Positions 16,801 through 29,100 of a stretch of DNA of 64,000 nt are shown here, one piece after another (position 1 is the first letter of the stretch; the number at the start of each line of letters is the position of its first letter). The DNA comes from Eutrigla gurnardus. Taxonomy: Eukaryota; Chordata; Actinopteri; Perciformes; Triglidae. The stretch spans positions 13,438,366 through 13,502,365 of the forward strand of contig OY741264.1 in the NCBI GenBank assembly GCA_963514095.1, given 5' to 3'. The notes beneath the pieces are model-generated. The model worked only from the letters and a program-made list of their open reading frames with translations, ran no database searches and was not told the DNA's origin. A program made the translations under genes and the position numbers.

Positions 16801-19800
16801 TTTGTCTTGCTGTGTTCAACTTTTTCCTGAATTGAGCTTGAGAAAACACTCATACTGTACACAGTGCATACCTCACCTGCTAACATATTGTTTTTTTCTG
16901 TCTAAAAATGTAGAAGAGTTGGATGAAGGACAACAGCTGGTCTCAGGTAACTCCCAGCAAGTCAATATGATAAGATTATATCTCATTATGCTCTGCCTGC
17001 TTACTGCTGTCTCACTTTGTCTTGCTGTGTTCAACTTTTTCCTGAATTGAGCTTGAGAAAACACTCATACTGTACACAGTGCATACCTCACCTGCTAACA
17101 TATTGTTTTTTTCTGTCTAAAAATGTAGAAGAGTTGGATGAAGGACAACAGCTGGTCTCAGGTAACTCCCAGCAAGTCAATATGATAAGATTATATCTCA
17201 TTATGCTCTGCCTGCTTACTGCTGTCTCACTTTGTCTTGCTGTGTTCAACTTTTTCCTGAATTGAGCTTGAGAAAACACTCATACTGTACACAGTGCATA
17301 CCTCACCTGCTAACATATTGTTTTTTTCTGTCTAAAAATTTAGAAGACTTGGTCAACGTAGACCAACACCCTCAGATCAGCAGTGTGGCAGCAACAAAAA
17401 AAAGACTGCCAAGAACCAAAGGTGTACCTTTAAACTTAAAGTTGATATTCTGCCATATTTCACTTCATCCTCAAAAAGTTTACTATTTTATTAAATGATT
17501 GAATTAAATTTAGCTAAACTTTTCTTCTATATGAAATGAGCAATAATGAATTTTTGGAAAATTGCAGTCTTTGGGCCCTAGTTTCGTAGACCAGGCGCAG
17601 CCAGCTCTCAGCGCACCTGCACCGCGCCGACGGGGTGTGTCCGCCTGGACTTTGCAAGTTTCGTGCACGGCGCAGTCTAGCGCAGGCACGCCTCCAGTCA
17701 CTCCCACCCCCGCAAGTGGGAAAGAGGGAGGAGAGCCAGCTGTAATTCGCCTTGCGCCCAGTCTCAGTCTCGGCGAGGCTTTTTGCCACGAAACTTCCAC
17801 TGCACCAAGCTGAATCTGTGACGCCTCCCCCTGCTGTGCCGCCACACCCATCTCGGCGCAGGCGATCCACCAAACTGCCAAACTGACCGTGGGCAAGGCT
17901 GCACTGGTCGAAACTTGCATTACACCGGCTCCACCACCCTGCGCCACCCTTCGCTGCGCCACGAAACTAGGGCCCATAATGTCATTATGTCTGTGTCAAC
18001 ATAACCCTTTTTTTTTTTTCTTTTTTTTTTACATATTTTCAATTTACAACAAATAATCTGTAGCATGTTGCATGATACATTATACAGTATGATGTGCTGG
18101 TTATTTGTTTCCTTTCTTATATGTTGTATTTGGATTAACATATCTCTATTTCCCTATGACAAACAGCTTCTAAGAAAGAAAAGGATTGTCCCCACAATCA
18201 CCAAGAGGTGCATTCTTACAATCGTGTCCTGAAGACGAGGAAGAAAAAGGTTATTCCAGTTAAATGAAATTAATGAAATACAATGGATTATTTACCAATA
18301 ATGTTTGATCACATGTTTATTTCTAATGCCACTAATTGGATAATGGAAATAGTTTATTGCATCAGTTATCTAACTGGATATTGAAGCTCATGAAGGGAAT
18401 GGAAAGTGAGTGGACCTTGACGAGATATTAGCTGAACTGAAGTGTTTTGTATTTACAAAACATTATGAATTGCATTGCTGATACAACATTTAAGTTTAAA
18501 ACACTTCAATGTAAAGTTGAGAGCAGTGTTTATCTTAATCAAAGTAGTAATTTTCTATTTCTTTGTTTGTCCTCCACAGGGAAAAACAGAGAAATTAATT
18601 GACTGGCTGCCCTGCAAACTGTGGTGCGTTGGTTGTCTTCCACACTAGTTAGACACTCAAAATCATCCACATAACTACGATGTCCAGCAGACATACACAT
18701 CACTCACAACAATCAGATACTGTTAACAACATGTAAATACTTACAGTATCTCACAGAAGTAAGTACACCCCATCTTTTTATGGGCCAACCCTGAAGACAT
18801 TGCACTTTGCTAGAATGCAGAGTAGTCAATTTACAGCTTGTATAAAATGTGAATTTACTGTTCCCTCAAAACTCAACACACAACCCTTAAGGTCTGTACC
18901 ATCAAGGACTTTATATTATGAGGAGACTAGACACTCGGCGGTCATCTTGAATCCTCAAGGGCAGTTATTTCAGCTATTAGAAAGACCAGAGCACATTAAA
19001 ATCAATGGGGAGTCTGGTGTAACTCCAGATAGGCAGGTCAAACAAAGCACACCACGCGAATCACTGTCTCAATCAGAATGGATTGGTCTCCCAGAATTGC
19101 TAAAACAAAGCAAAACAAGACTTGATTCTCCACGTTAGTAGTTATTGAAGACCGAATACCAAACATTTCACTACATTTTATGAACATTATGCAACATTTG
19201 TAGAATTTTCGAAAATCTGAACATTGTCCTCACGATGCATCCAAGCATGGCTATTGGGCAAAGGTGAAACCAAACACAAGGCACTGTAAATGATGCCCCT
19301 TCCCAACAACGCCATTGGCTACTTACAGACTAAGGGCAGGACTTTCTGTTCACAACTGTCGGCCATGTTTCCGTCACAGCCCGCCTACGGAGAGCCGTGC
19401 CACTTCCCATTAGCCCCATTGTACCAGTGTTTGGTTGCAGTTTCACCAAAGGTCCACTGGGGATGATAACGCACAAGCGCAGAATGAATGGGGTTCTATG
19501 GAGCTAGAAAGCTAAATTAGCAAGTGCATACAGTTTATCCTACAAAATATTTTGAGGGAGTGGCTTTCGTGTGACTCTAAATCTACAAACAATGATCAGT
19601 GACTAATTTGTGCATGATTTTTCACATTTCATTGCGCATCTTCACAAAACATCTTGCCTAATCGCCTTTTTCAAAAAGGTTTGAAAAAGGCATCCCCACA
19701 CACACCCCTCCCCTTTTTGAAATTTGGAAAGGCCTTTTAGACCAAAATTGTCTTAAAAATTAAAATGTTCAGCTGAGAGTATTTTATTAGGCTCCCATTT

Positions 19801-20349
19801 AGGATGTCACAGTCAAATAGCCAGTCAAAAAATGTCATCCTGAGAAAAGTGGATTTGAGTGGTATAGCGTAGCCCCGTAGAAGCCCATTCATTCTGCGCT
19901 CACCCATGATCACCCCAGTGCAATTTAACAGCAACTGGGGAAAAAAAGGCGGAAGTCTCCTTGAGTGGCACTTCTCCTTAAACATTAAACATTCTCTGTT
20001 GCCGTTGCCAACTACCCTCATTCATTTTTATGGAAATTTTTTTCAGTGTCCTGACTTGCCTTTAGATGGTCTTTGGTACCACTGCTGACACAAGTGAGGA
20101 CACCTGTAGTTTAAAATGTCTAAATTGGGCTAAAAAGTCTATGTACTGGTTAAGATTTCTATGCACTTCATTTAGCGGATGTGTGCCAAAATCTCTACCT
20201 GGGACGAAAACACTGAAAATTACCTCAAGTTGCCCTAGCATTCAATTCAGTGTTGCATAACTGCTGCATTTTGTCATGTGCACAGTATGTGCTTTGGGGA
20301 ATTGGTTGTGTGTTGTGTGTAGTGAGTTAAGTTATATATAAGTAATATA

Positions 20350-20391
<42 letters not shown>

Positions 20392-20536
20392 ACTCCGGTA
20401 AATCTAGTGGTCTCTCCACAACAAAAGGTAATAATACAGAATTACTGGTTGTGTAAACATTATAGCATGCCTTTTAAACCATCTCTTCTTTTTTCACAGT
20501 GGGAAAACCTGGCCTCCAACTTGGGAGGATGCCTGA
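13897..20536 (+). CDS. KDZ-element accessory protein with cysteine clusters and micro-exon array
   Basis: Split gene with coding exons 13897-14103, 15285-15441, 15656-15721, five 33-nt exons (16269, 16484, 16699, 16914 and 17129), 17344-17421, 18167-18249, 18580-18623 and 20500-20536 (stop TGA). All have AG/GT borders and matching phases, giving 837 nt and about 278 aa. The start ATG lies six bases into its exon. Residues 8-25 hold CPAC, then CKLC and a further PMC, a zinc-binding type cluster. A basic stretch follows (about 31-55), then a region around VEKLHVLGWRPILLL. The micro-exons add EELDEGQQLVS five times (acidic, about 144-198). The C-terminus has a second cluster, LPCKLCGKTW. I do not recognise the family. 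A DNA-binding or transposase-partner role is inferred from its place in the element. Read-through of the seventh exon type (18580 on) would instead end at a TAG at 18646. Confidence 0.75.
14439..14480. repeat. (GGAT)n/(GATA)n microsatellite
   Basis: Tetranucleotide run GATGGATGGATGGATG passing into GATAGATAGATA, inside the first coding intron of the plus-strand gene. Confidence 0.9.
15792..16187. mobile_element. MITE with 9-bp flanking repeat in an intron
   Basis: The 396-bp element has imperfect inverted ends TAGCCTGGCCATTACCAG and CTGGTATGACCAGGCTA. The sequence TATTATTAT occurs immediately on both sides (15783-15791 and 16188-16196), consistent with an 8- or 9-bp duplication. It sits in the intron just before the micro-exon array. 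A truncated relative lies at 31668-31950 in reverse orientation. Confidence 0.75.
16219..17343 (+). repeat. 215-bp tandem array that amplifies a 33-nt exon
   Basis: Five units, each containing a polypyrimidine tract, the acceptor AAATGTAG, a 33-nt exon, the donor GTAACT and about 160 bp of intron. Units 2 to 5 look identical; unit 1 differs slightly before the acceptor (CTTTCTAAAAATG). The exon enters and leaves in the same phase (G|AA ... TCA G|), so any number of copies keeps the frame. A partial sixth unit supplies the acceptor of the next exon at 17344 (AAAAATTTAG). Confidence 0.95.
17573..17975. mobile_element. GGGCCC-ended MITE (copy 1)
   Basis: A 403-bp GC-rich element starts GGGCCCTAGTTTCGT and ends ACGAAACTAGGGCCC. 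It lies in an intron of the plus-strand gene. A copy in opposite orientation starts at 63799, and a more distant element with ends GGGCCCAAGTTTCATAACG lies at 27572-28552. No target duplication could be settled (flanks CTTT and ATAA differ), so the superfamily is left open. Confidence 0.75.
18650..20348. repeat. Long last intron with a fold-back repeat
   Basis: Mostly unassigned intron sequence. Within it, the stretch around 19460-19500 (GCGCAGAATGAATGGGGTTC) recurs inverted around 19875-19915, with further matching pieces, so about 19370-20030 is probably an old palindromic element. No coding segment is evident. Confidence 0.5.
20349..20391. repeat. (ATT)n microsatellite
   Basis: About 14 ATT units in the last intron of the plus-strand gene. 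Confidence 0.95.
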
Positions 20537-20541
20537 AGTAC

Positions 20542-20693
<152 letters not shown>

Positions 20694-20810
20694 CCTGTGA
20701 TGTGTTACATGCGTGATGGGGCTAAAATGGCACCATCATTAGTTTAGTTCTGAATGGCAGTTTTACAACACTTGAGTGTTTTAATGTTGAGTGTTTTGAA
20801 TTTTGAAATC

Positions 20811-20816
20811 AATAAA
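20811..20816 (+). terminator. Polyadenylation signal of the plus-strand gene
   Basis: AATAAA about 275 bases after the stop codon and before the SINE at 20852. It is the first such hexamer downstream of the last exon. Confidence 0.6.
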
Positions 20817-20851
20817 GTTTATAATGCATTCGCCATAGTGCTTTATTTTAT

Positions 20852-21229
20852 CCATCCATCCATCCATTGTCTACCGCTTATCCTGTATTCAGGGTCACGG
20901 GGGGGCTGGAGCCGATCCCAGCTGTTGGGCGAAGGCAGGGTACACCCTGGACAGGACGCCAGTCTATCACAGGGCCGACATGTAGAGACAAACAACCATT
21001 CACACTCACATTCACACCTATGGGCAATTTAGAGTCACCAATGAATCTATCCCCATCCTGCATGTCTTTGGACTGTGGGAGGAAGCCGGAGGACCTGGAG
21101 AGAACCCACGCTTACACGGGGAGAACATGCAAACTCCACACAGAAGGAACCCGGGCCGACCAGGGAATCGAACCCAGGACCCTCTTGCTGTGAGGCGCCA
21201 GTGCTACCCACTACACCACCGTGCAGCCC
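20852..21229 (-). mobile_element. tRNA-derived SINE, full length
   Basis: Read on the minus strand it starts GGGCTGCACGGTGGTGTAG. It has polymerase III-like boxes (A-like TGGTGTAGTGGGTAGCA; B box GGTTCGATTCC), a body of about 280 bp and a GGAT-type tail (CCATCCATCC on plus). A 13-bp duplication TGCTTTATTTTAT flanks it (20839-20851 and 21230-21242), as expected of LINE-mediated insertion. It lies between the two convergent genes of the giant element. Confidence 0.85.
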
Positions 21230-21242
21230 TGCTTTATTTTAT

Positions 21243-22785
21243 CTTTATCTTATTTCATCTTACTGTGAAACGGTTTGGAGGTACATGTTTAGCATACAGC
21301 CCCTTTTAAGTGATCTGAATTCAGTTCAAGTGAACAAGTTACTAGCCTCAGTAGCCTTGACATACCGATGGTGCCTTGCATGCAATTTCATTTAATTGTC
21401 AAATTTTAAGATTAAGTAGATTGACACAAGTTACCTTAATCCTTAATTCTCAAAAACAATTCACTTTATTGCATTGTGGTTAGTTTTCCCTTGGACAATT
21501 AACATGAATCAGCCCATACATTAATAGGTCAAAGCAAACTTGGATGTATTGGTATTAACAACAGATGATCTACAACCAAATTTGAGATAGGAGACTACTT
21601 GTAGGTGCCAGAGTTTGCTTAGAGTGTTCACATTATGCCCCCATGAGTCACCGTTCTTCACTATGAGGTCTTAAGGGTCAAAGCACTCTTATAAACTTAG
21701 GTGTTGCCAGCAGGCTTCACTCACTCACACTTTGTTTGTGGCATCTTGGTATTACAACTATCTGTACCGTATCAGATTAGTATGTTTACTGTATATGTAA
21801 AAAAAATTTAAATATCCGATTCAAGACTTGAGGATCGGAACACCTATCCGTAGTAGGCTATAAAATTACACTGAAGAGACAGATAGGCCTACTGTAGATC
21901 AGTTGTAGGCAATTATTTTGGCTGAAGGGCAAAATTACCCAACGTGCCGGTCAGTGCGGCCAACTAGAAGATGGTTTTGGGACTAAACTAACAATCTTGA
22001 ATGTGAACATAATATTGTGAGGTGGGAAAAATGATTAGCCTATAAATCCAGCATCCAAAAGTAACGAGCATGAGGAGCACAGAGGCCAAGCAGGGACTGG
22101 CCCTATGATACATTGACCATGATAAGGTGCTATAGGAGATGGTGCTATGATATTAATGTGAGGCTACAATTAGCACATTTACACAGTAGAAACTGGACAA
22201 ATGTTGCCTGGTCTGACGTGTCTCAAATTCTGTTAAGACAAGATTTACTGTCAATAGCATGCAAGCCTGTAAAGGCCTACATCATGCCATGTAACCACTT
22301 GCTGTGTTTTTCTTACTGTAGCTGAGTGTAGGCTACCACAAAGACAGCCTACAAGAGATGAATACCCTGTTGTAGATCTGATAATGACAGACATGGCACA
22401 CCTCACACTAGAAAAGTATGTTTTTTTTTGGTATAAAGAAGAGTGTATAGTTTCTACAAGAGTGTTTCATTTTTCTAAATATGTGAGGTATTCTGCAAAT
22501 AGGGTGTCCAATTGTGTTAGTTGTGTGTAGTGTTTTTAAAAAAATGAGCACTATTTGACAATTGTGTGTAAGCAAAATACTGTTGGGATGAGGTACATGA
22601 ACAGAACAGTGGTGATCAGGTCAAACAAGATACCGGTATGCAATTTTATTTCACACTGATAATTTTCATTTTTCTGGGCATAATCATGGTCTTACACTCA
22701 CAATTGCATGAGCATAGACACAAAGAGTCATCAGGACCAGTACCCTACTGTAACCTATTTGAGGCTGCTCCATCACCCGTTACGG
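21243..22785. other. Spacer between the convergent genes
   Basis: AT-rich sequence without assignable elements or splice-bounded frames. Confidence 0.4.
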
Positions 22786-23330
22786 TATCCTGGACCCCAC
22801 CCTGTCATTCCAGTCCCATATTCATAACACCACACAATCCGCATTCTATCACCTGAATTATATTGCAAGACTCCGACTCTTAATCTCAGACTCTGAGAAT
22901 AACTGAAACCCTCATCCACTGCTTCATCTCAACCCATCTGGACTAAGGCAATGCTATGCTTACTGGGCTCCCATCCAAAACCCTGGACAGAGTGTAATAT
23001 GTACAGAACTCAGCTGCAGCTTAACTGGCATTACGCCCTGGCAGCACATCACCCCGCCCTGATGCAGCTTCAATGGTTACCAGTCAAGTTCTGTATCAAA
23101 TTCAAAATTCTCCCTCACAGTTAAATGTCCCTTCACAATCAGGCCCCGGTGAATTCTCCGACGTCCTCCATCTCTACACCACCTGCGGTCGCTCAGGTCC
23201 TCTGACAAGGATCAGCTGGCAATTTCACGCACCAGACTCATGACCTTTGGGGATAGGGATTTTTGCGTGTCTGCCCCCACTCTGTGGAATCAGCCCTCAT
23301 CCGCTGTGTCCCTTCAATTGTAAGTCTGGT
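22786..23330 (+). pseudogene. LINE reverse transcriptase remnant (L2/CR1-like C-terminal part)
   Basis: Broken plus-strand frames resemble the region after the RT domain of L2/CR1-like LINEs: CAATGGTTACCAGTCAAG (QWLPVK), then text like LHLYTTCGRSGPLTR and a CAPTLWNQPSS-like end. Stops and frameshifts are frequent, so this is a dead fragment inserted in the giant element's inter-gene spacer. Confidence 0.7.
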
Positions 23331-23689
23331 GTTAATTGACACCTTGCATTGACATTGCACACCTTTTCTCTGAGGCTTGACTGGAATGTAGGTCTTCAGT
23401 TTAACAGTTATGTTACCTTTGCCTTTACCTAGAATTGTTAGGCTACTGAAGAAGTTGTCCATGGAGATGGTGGAAGTAGGCCTTTGTATAACACTGCAAT
23501 AGTGTAATAAGATGACACCACACAATGTTAATAACGACTGATTTTTATTAACCAACTGAGGAAGTGACAATTTTTTATAAAAGACTCAAGTTTAGATAAC
23601 TAAAACTTATAATAAAACACACTTTCTGTGTGTTTCATAATCTCCTCGATCATGACACTGTTTAATTGATTAAAAAAAAGGTTTTCCAA

Positions 23690-23947
23690 TACAATCCAAT
23701 ACGGGTTCTCCGGCTTCCTCCCACAGTCCAAACACATGCAGGATGGAGATAGGATGGGGACTCCAATTGCCCGCAGGTGTGAATGTGAGCGTGTCTCTAC
23801 ATGTTGGCCCTGTGATCGACTGGCGACCTGGGGTGTGGTGACCAGGGTGAACCCTGCCTTCGCCCAATGACAGCTGGGATCAGCTCCAGCCCCCCCCCCC
23901 CCCCCACCCTGAATACAGAATAAATCGGAAGACGATGGATGGATGGA
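23690..23947 (+). mobile_element. SINE, 5'-truncated
   Basis: Same family as 20852-21229 but in plus orientation and lacking the tRNA-like head. It runs from GGTTCTCCGGCTTCCTCC through CCCTGAATACAGAATAA to a GATGGATGGATGG tail. A run of about 15 C interrupts it at 23891-23905. Confidence 0.8.
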
Positions 23948-24134
23948 ATGAACATTAAGGCTTATTGAGCAATTTCAAACTGAACTTGAATATTTGTGTG
24001 TCTGTTTGTTAGAGAGAGAGAGAGCATGCGAGAGAGGGGGGAGCAGGGGTGCAATAAAATGGATACAGGTTAAGAGATACAAGTTAACAGAAAGCAAAAT
24101 AACACATACAAATGTTGTCCTCCATAAATATTTC

Positions 24135-26105
24135 CTAATCCTCTTCCTCTGACTCTGCACTACTGAAGCCATCTTCTTCCTCAGAATCCACCCTGCATTC
24201 AGCGTCTTCAATCCTCAAGTCATCGACTATAGCTTGATATGTGCTCACAGCTTGTTGGCATGAACTCTCCAGTTCTGAGGACCTCCGCATTAGGACACTC
24301 TCAAAACCTTTTGCTGCTTCCTCTGACACGTCACCAAAATCTGTATTAAAATAGAAAATGTTGAAAATGTGAAACATGTCAGTGTTTTTTTTTTCTTTTT
24401 TTAAAAAAAGAGAATAAATTCAGAAAAATATGAATTCCAAAATCATATAACAGAGCTATCTTAAGAGAGACATGAACACATTTAACAGAGATATGTTATT
24501 AATTAATTAATAATTACCAAGGTTCTGATTCGGTTTGAAAACAAAAATAGTTTTAAATATCTTGGTGGCCGTATTACTGAAGACCTGATTTGGACAAATC
24601 ACACCAATTCACTGCTCATCAGTGGAGTTTCCACCTCAGACGCCTTGAGCTACCTGAACAAATTAAGAACTTTTCAAGATCCACCAGTGAAAGTTTTATC
24701 AATGGATAGATCAGAATTCAGTATGGAAACAGCACCGAGCTAGACCGTACGGCCCAGTGGAGTAGTTCAATTAGCTGAACATACCACCAGGAATGCCCTA
24801 CCTGACCTACAGGACATATACATAAGGGGACACAGTATCAGTCGATACACAAATGAAGACCTTTGCAGGAGCACCAACACATAGAAAACACTTGCACTTG
24901 TCTGTCTGTTTATTTATTACACACATTGCACAGTTAGGAGACAGTGGAATAAACATTTCACTGCATGTACTGTTATCCTGTATAATTGTATGCGACAAAA
25001 ACATTTAAATTTGGGTTTACATTTAATGTTGAGCCAGGATAACAAATGTTCAGAATTCAACATACCGCCCATCCTAATGTTGTCTTTCAGTTTGTCCACT
25101 CGCTTTATCTCCGTCCTCAACGTCATGATGTGCTGAGACATTTCCTTCACGAGGATGCTCTGCTCCTCCTCGTAACGTCTGAGCAGCATGATTTGGTCAA
25201 AAAGCGACCTTTTCAGCCTGAATGAGTTGCCTGTAGGTAGAGGAAAGTTAGGGAAATATGAAAAGAGAATACTTTTGTGATTACATTTCAAATGCTGAGA
25301 GAGAGATAGAGAGAGACAGACAAACAGAGAGAGAGATAGATACATTCAGAGCGGGGATTAAAGATGTTTTCTGCACAGTCGTGCTACTAAAACACTTCAA
25401 ATTTGAGACGGTGAATTACTTAAATTTTTAGTCAGAAGGGTACACATAAAGGACATCATACCATCTTCACGTCTCTCCCATGGCAGGATGTACCCCTCCG
25501 TCAAATTGCAGGCCAAGTCCACATCGATTTGGTCTTCTTCAGATGCGTTGTACTGCAAGACCTTTTCTCTTAGTTTTTTTTTTAAATCTCTTATTTTTCT
25601 TCGCTTGCTTTGCCTTGTCTGGTTGCTATCTGCAAAGTGAAACAATAGCCTGAGAAACTCATGGACAACATGGTCAATGTTTTGTTTTGTTTGTTTCATT
25701 TTGTTTTGGTTGTTTGATTTTGTAATGTGCCGTTACAATAGCTATCAACAAACCATGCTGACGATAGAGGTCCTGCTTCTTGCATAGAAGGCTCACTGTG
25801 ATGGTCTCTATTTCTGCCCTGAGGTCCTCTGTACACCCTGTTGTGTAGACTCGCTCTAAATGGGTAAGACAGTCAATGATAATTTAATTCCCAAATTTAT
25901 ATTCACGTTATGTTGTAATAGTTGTTGCAATGTGCTTGATTTACCTGTGACTGCCCATTGCTGGACATCAGACACCCACTGTTCTGTCGTTTGCTGATTG
26001 ATTTTATGCTTTTGCTGAAAGTCACTGAGACTGGCAGCTTCCACTTTTGCCCTCTCTGAGATCTTCAAAACACCAAAAAAGTAAAACAATATCATGAAAT
26101 GTTCT

Positions 26106-26136
<31 letters not shown>

Positions 26137-29100
26137 CTTAATCCAATCTTTATGAAATTAACTTACTGTGACATATCTGTGGGCCAAGGCTTTGTGGAGG
26201 TTCTCTGTCTTTTTTCTGTTCCAACCCATGGCCTGTTGCGTCAGCATATTTTCTCTCCCTAATTTAAACAAAAATAAATCCACATGCTGGTTAGGACAGA
26301 TTCACATTCAAAAAGCTATTTAATTTGAGAAAATCAGATAGACATGACTTGGCTTAAAAGTGTGTGTAATAACATTAAATAACAATACCATAATAAGTCT
26401 TCAGAATGTTTTCTTCACAGTTTATGGTGTCAGTGTATTGTGTCAGAACATTACATGTGCTATACCAACCTGCTTTTGTCATGTATTTTGTGACGAGAGC
26501 TGCCCTGGAGAGAAAGCTGTTAACCTAGATGTAAAGAAAAGACTTACATTAAACTATCCCTATATAAACTGAAAACAAAAGAAATAAAAGTACATACATT
26601 AATTACATTGCTATATAAACTGACAAAAAAAACAAACAACATAAATTAAACAACAATTTTGAATCTCTATCATGAAGAGAAATCAAATGCAAGTTGATGT
26701 GGCCTTTGCACGATGGAACAGCTAGGGAGTTTGAATAGTGATCCAATTGTACATTATGCATGTACATACGCACTGGTGACATTATGTACTGCCCATTTGG
26801 AATTCATTCAGGATTGGGTAATGGGTGTTGTCACTGTAACACTGCAATATTCTGAAGTGGCAATGGAGTAACTGTTCTTCCCATTCCCTGTACTGTAGAT
26901 GTGCATCCTCATTCACATCCTGCTTTTTTCTTAAATTGAAGGCTCAGGGAAGAGTCCTATATCCACATAGTTTCAATAATGACAGTAATAACATACTTGT
27001 TCAACTTCCTCTCCAACAGTGTTCCCTGCTCCATCTTGATTCCTGCCACCCCATCTCACCTGCAACATAGTGTTTTACCATTTCTTTGTAATGGTTTGTA
27101 ATGGCTAAAGTGAAATGTAAAGTATTATTATTATGATTTAAAATTTGAAGTACCTCGCATTTTGTTGTATGTGCTTTGGCGTGCATTACACTGAGAAATG
27201 GTCTCATATGCATCAAAGGCTGAAGAGCTGGAGACTCAACAACCACTTTGCTTAGGTAGGGCCAGTACCTACAAAAAGAGAGCAACATAAGTGAGTAATA
27301 CACACGTTACAACACATTTTGTTGGAGCAATCCAAAACGACGACCCTGACTTAAATACTGACCTACTTAGTATAGAGTAAGTTGACAAAGAGAAATTACC
27401 TGCAGACAACATCCATGCAGAAGAAAGTGACATTTGCCCTCTCTCCCAATTCTTTCTGCAAAAACATGGGGTATGCAAATATTTCGCCACGGTAGTGGTT
27501 CAGTCCTCGCAATAATATCCCGTGTCTGATTGATAAGAGACAATGTGGTTAATGATGAACTTACACACAAAGGGCCCAAGTTTCATAACAGTATCGACAA
27601 AACAGTATGGGCTTTTTTCACCCCCCGCACATGCATCTGTACACTCTCGACATTTACTCACTCAGTCTGGGCAGGGCCGGTGGCTACGGGAATTTGTAAT
27701 CACCAATCACATATGAACAGTATTGAAATCGAACTTATCAGTTTGCTGATACGTGTCCAGAAACCTTAAGTGAACTGAAGTTATTACCTCTATTCATCTT
27801 CTAGGAGAAATTATTTCTCTGCAACACATTTGGGACTACTATTAATGCACATGCATCAGGGAAACGAGTACTCTTCACGTCTCATATAAACAAAGTGCAA
27901 TAAAAGTATACCTTATCCAAATTGCGCATTCAAAATGATCAGCTGACATCAACATTAAGATACACAATATTCTCATTTTATATGGTATTTATATGGTATG
28001 TTTTTTTGGCAATCTTTTCATTGGGTGCAATCACTGCACGCATAGAGCATGTTCCTGTGGATATACAGTAAATCGCAAAAACGTGCACTCCCTCAATACC
28101 CAGATGATCTGGGACCCACGGTGCAAAATGCCCCGTAGATTGTAATTTGTGGAGCGGCCAGGTATTGCTAATTACCCAGGATCGGCATACAACAACTTAA
28201 TTATTGTACAATTACCTGTCCCTTCAGTCTTTGAGGGAGATACTAACAGGTATCCGATATAGGCGGGTGAAAGTGAATATTGAACACCTTTAAAAACCTT
28301 GGACTACTGAACAAAATATTGCACAATAAATGTAAAAGGTTGAACAAAAAGTAAAATAGTGATTTGATGACATGGCTTTTCTCATAACTCATGTGATCGG
28401 ACTTATTTTGCTTTGCTCTAACCAACCCCACCATTAATTAAGTGCAACTTCACTCAAGCCCACGAAAATGCATATACCGTTGATGCCACTGCGCAGGCAG
28501 AGAGGTGGACAAGTCCATACCGTTTGTCGATAACGTTATGAAACTTGGGCCCAAAGAATTGCTCAAAACCTTTTTATTCAAAGCTTACTGCCATTTGCAT
28601 ACACCTTCACAGACACACACAAACAGACATTCTCTCTCTCTCTCTCACACACAGTCACATTTCTCTCTTTTTTTTTTTTTACAGTACATCAAATATTACA
28701 TTCTGATGTAGGTCTCCACAACATGAGTGGAAAATGGCACTGTACAATAACATTCTTCTGAGATGCCAACATACCTGCAGACTGCCACCTGTATACCCTC
28801 TTCGTCAATTTTGGAGGAGGATTTATTTGATGCCTCCTTACTTGCCCTGAATCTTGACGCCCCACATGTCCCACTGTCATTTGCCTGTGAAGTCAGCTGT
28901 TACTCATTTGGACTAATAATAAAGACACATCTTACACACATACGTAAACCGATTGTGGCATGCAGAATCAAACTTACTCTTGCCCCACTGCTTCCTCTGA
29001 TGCTTTCCAGAAAGGCCATGACTTCAGTGTCTTTGGCTATAAACAAGCCCTCATATAGAGAGGGATCCTCAGTTCTGTGCATTGCAAATTATCACAAAAT

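Noticed and set aside
16219..17343. Regularly spaced direct repeats that might suggest a CRISPR-like array
   Set aside because: The units are contiguous 215-bp tandem copies without variable spacers, in a vertebrate genome, and they contain splice sites.
16372..17498. Repeated 82-codon frames beginning MSCCVQLF and the opposite-strand 63-codon frames
   Set aside because: They lie mostly over the intron part of the 215-bp units and run across splice signals. The phase-consistent micro-exon model explains the array better.
17510..17977. 155- and 119-codon reverse frames in the GC-rich GGGCCC MITE
   Set aside because: GC-rich MITE sequence is poor in stops by composition. The frames end at the element's borders and have no domain.
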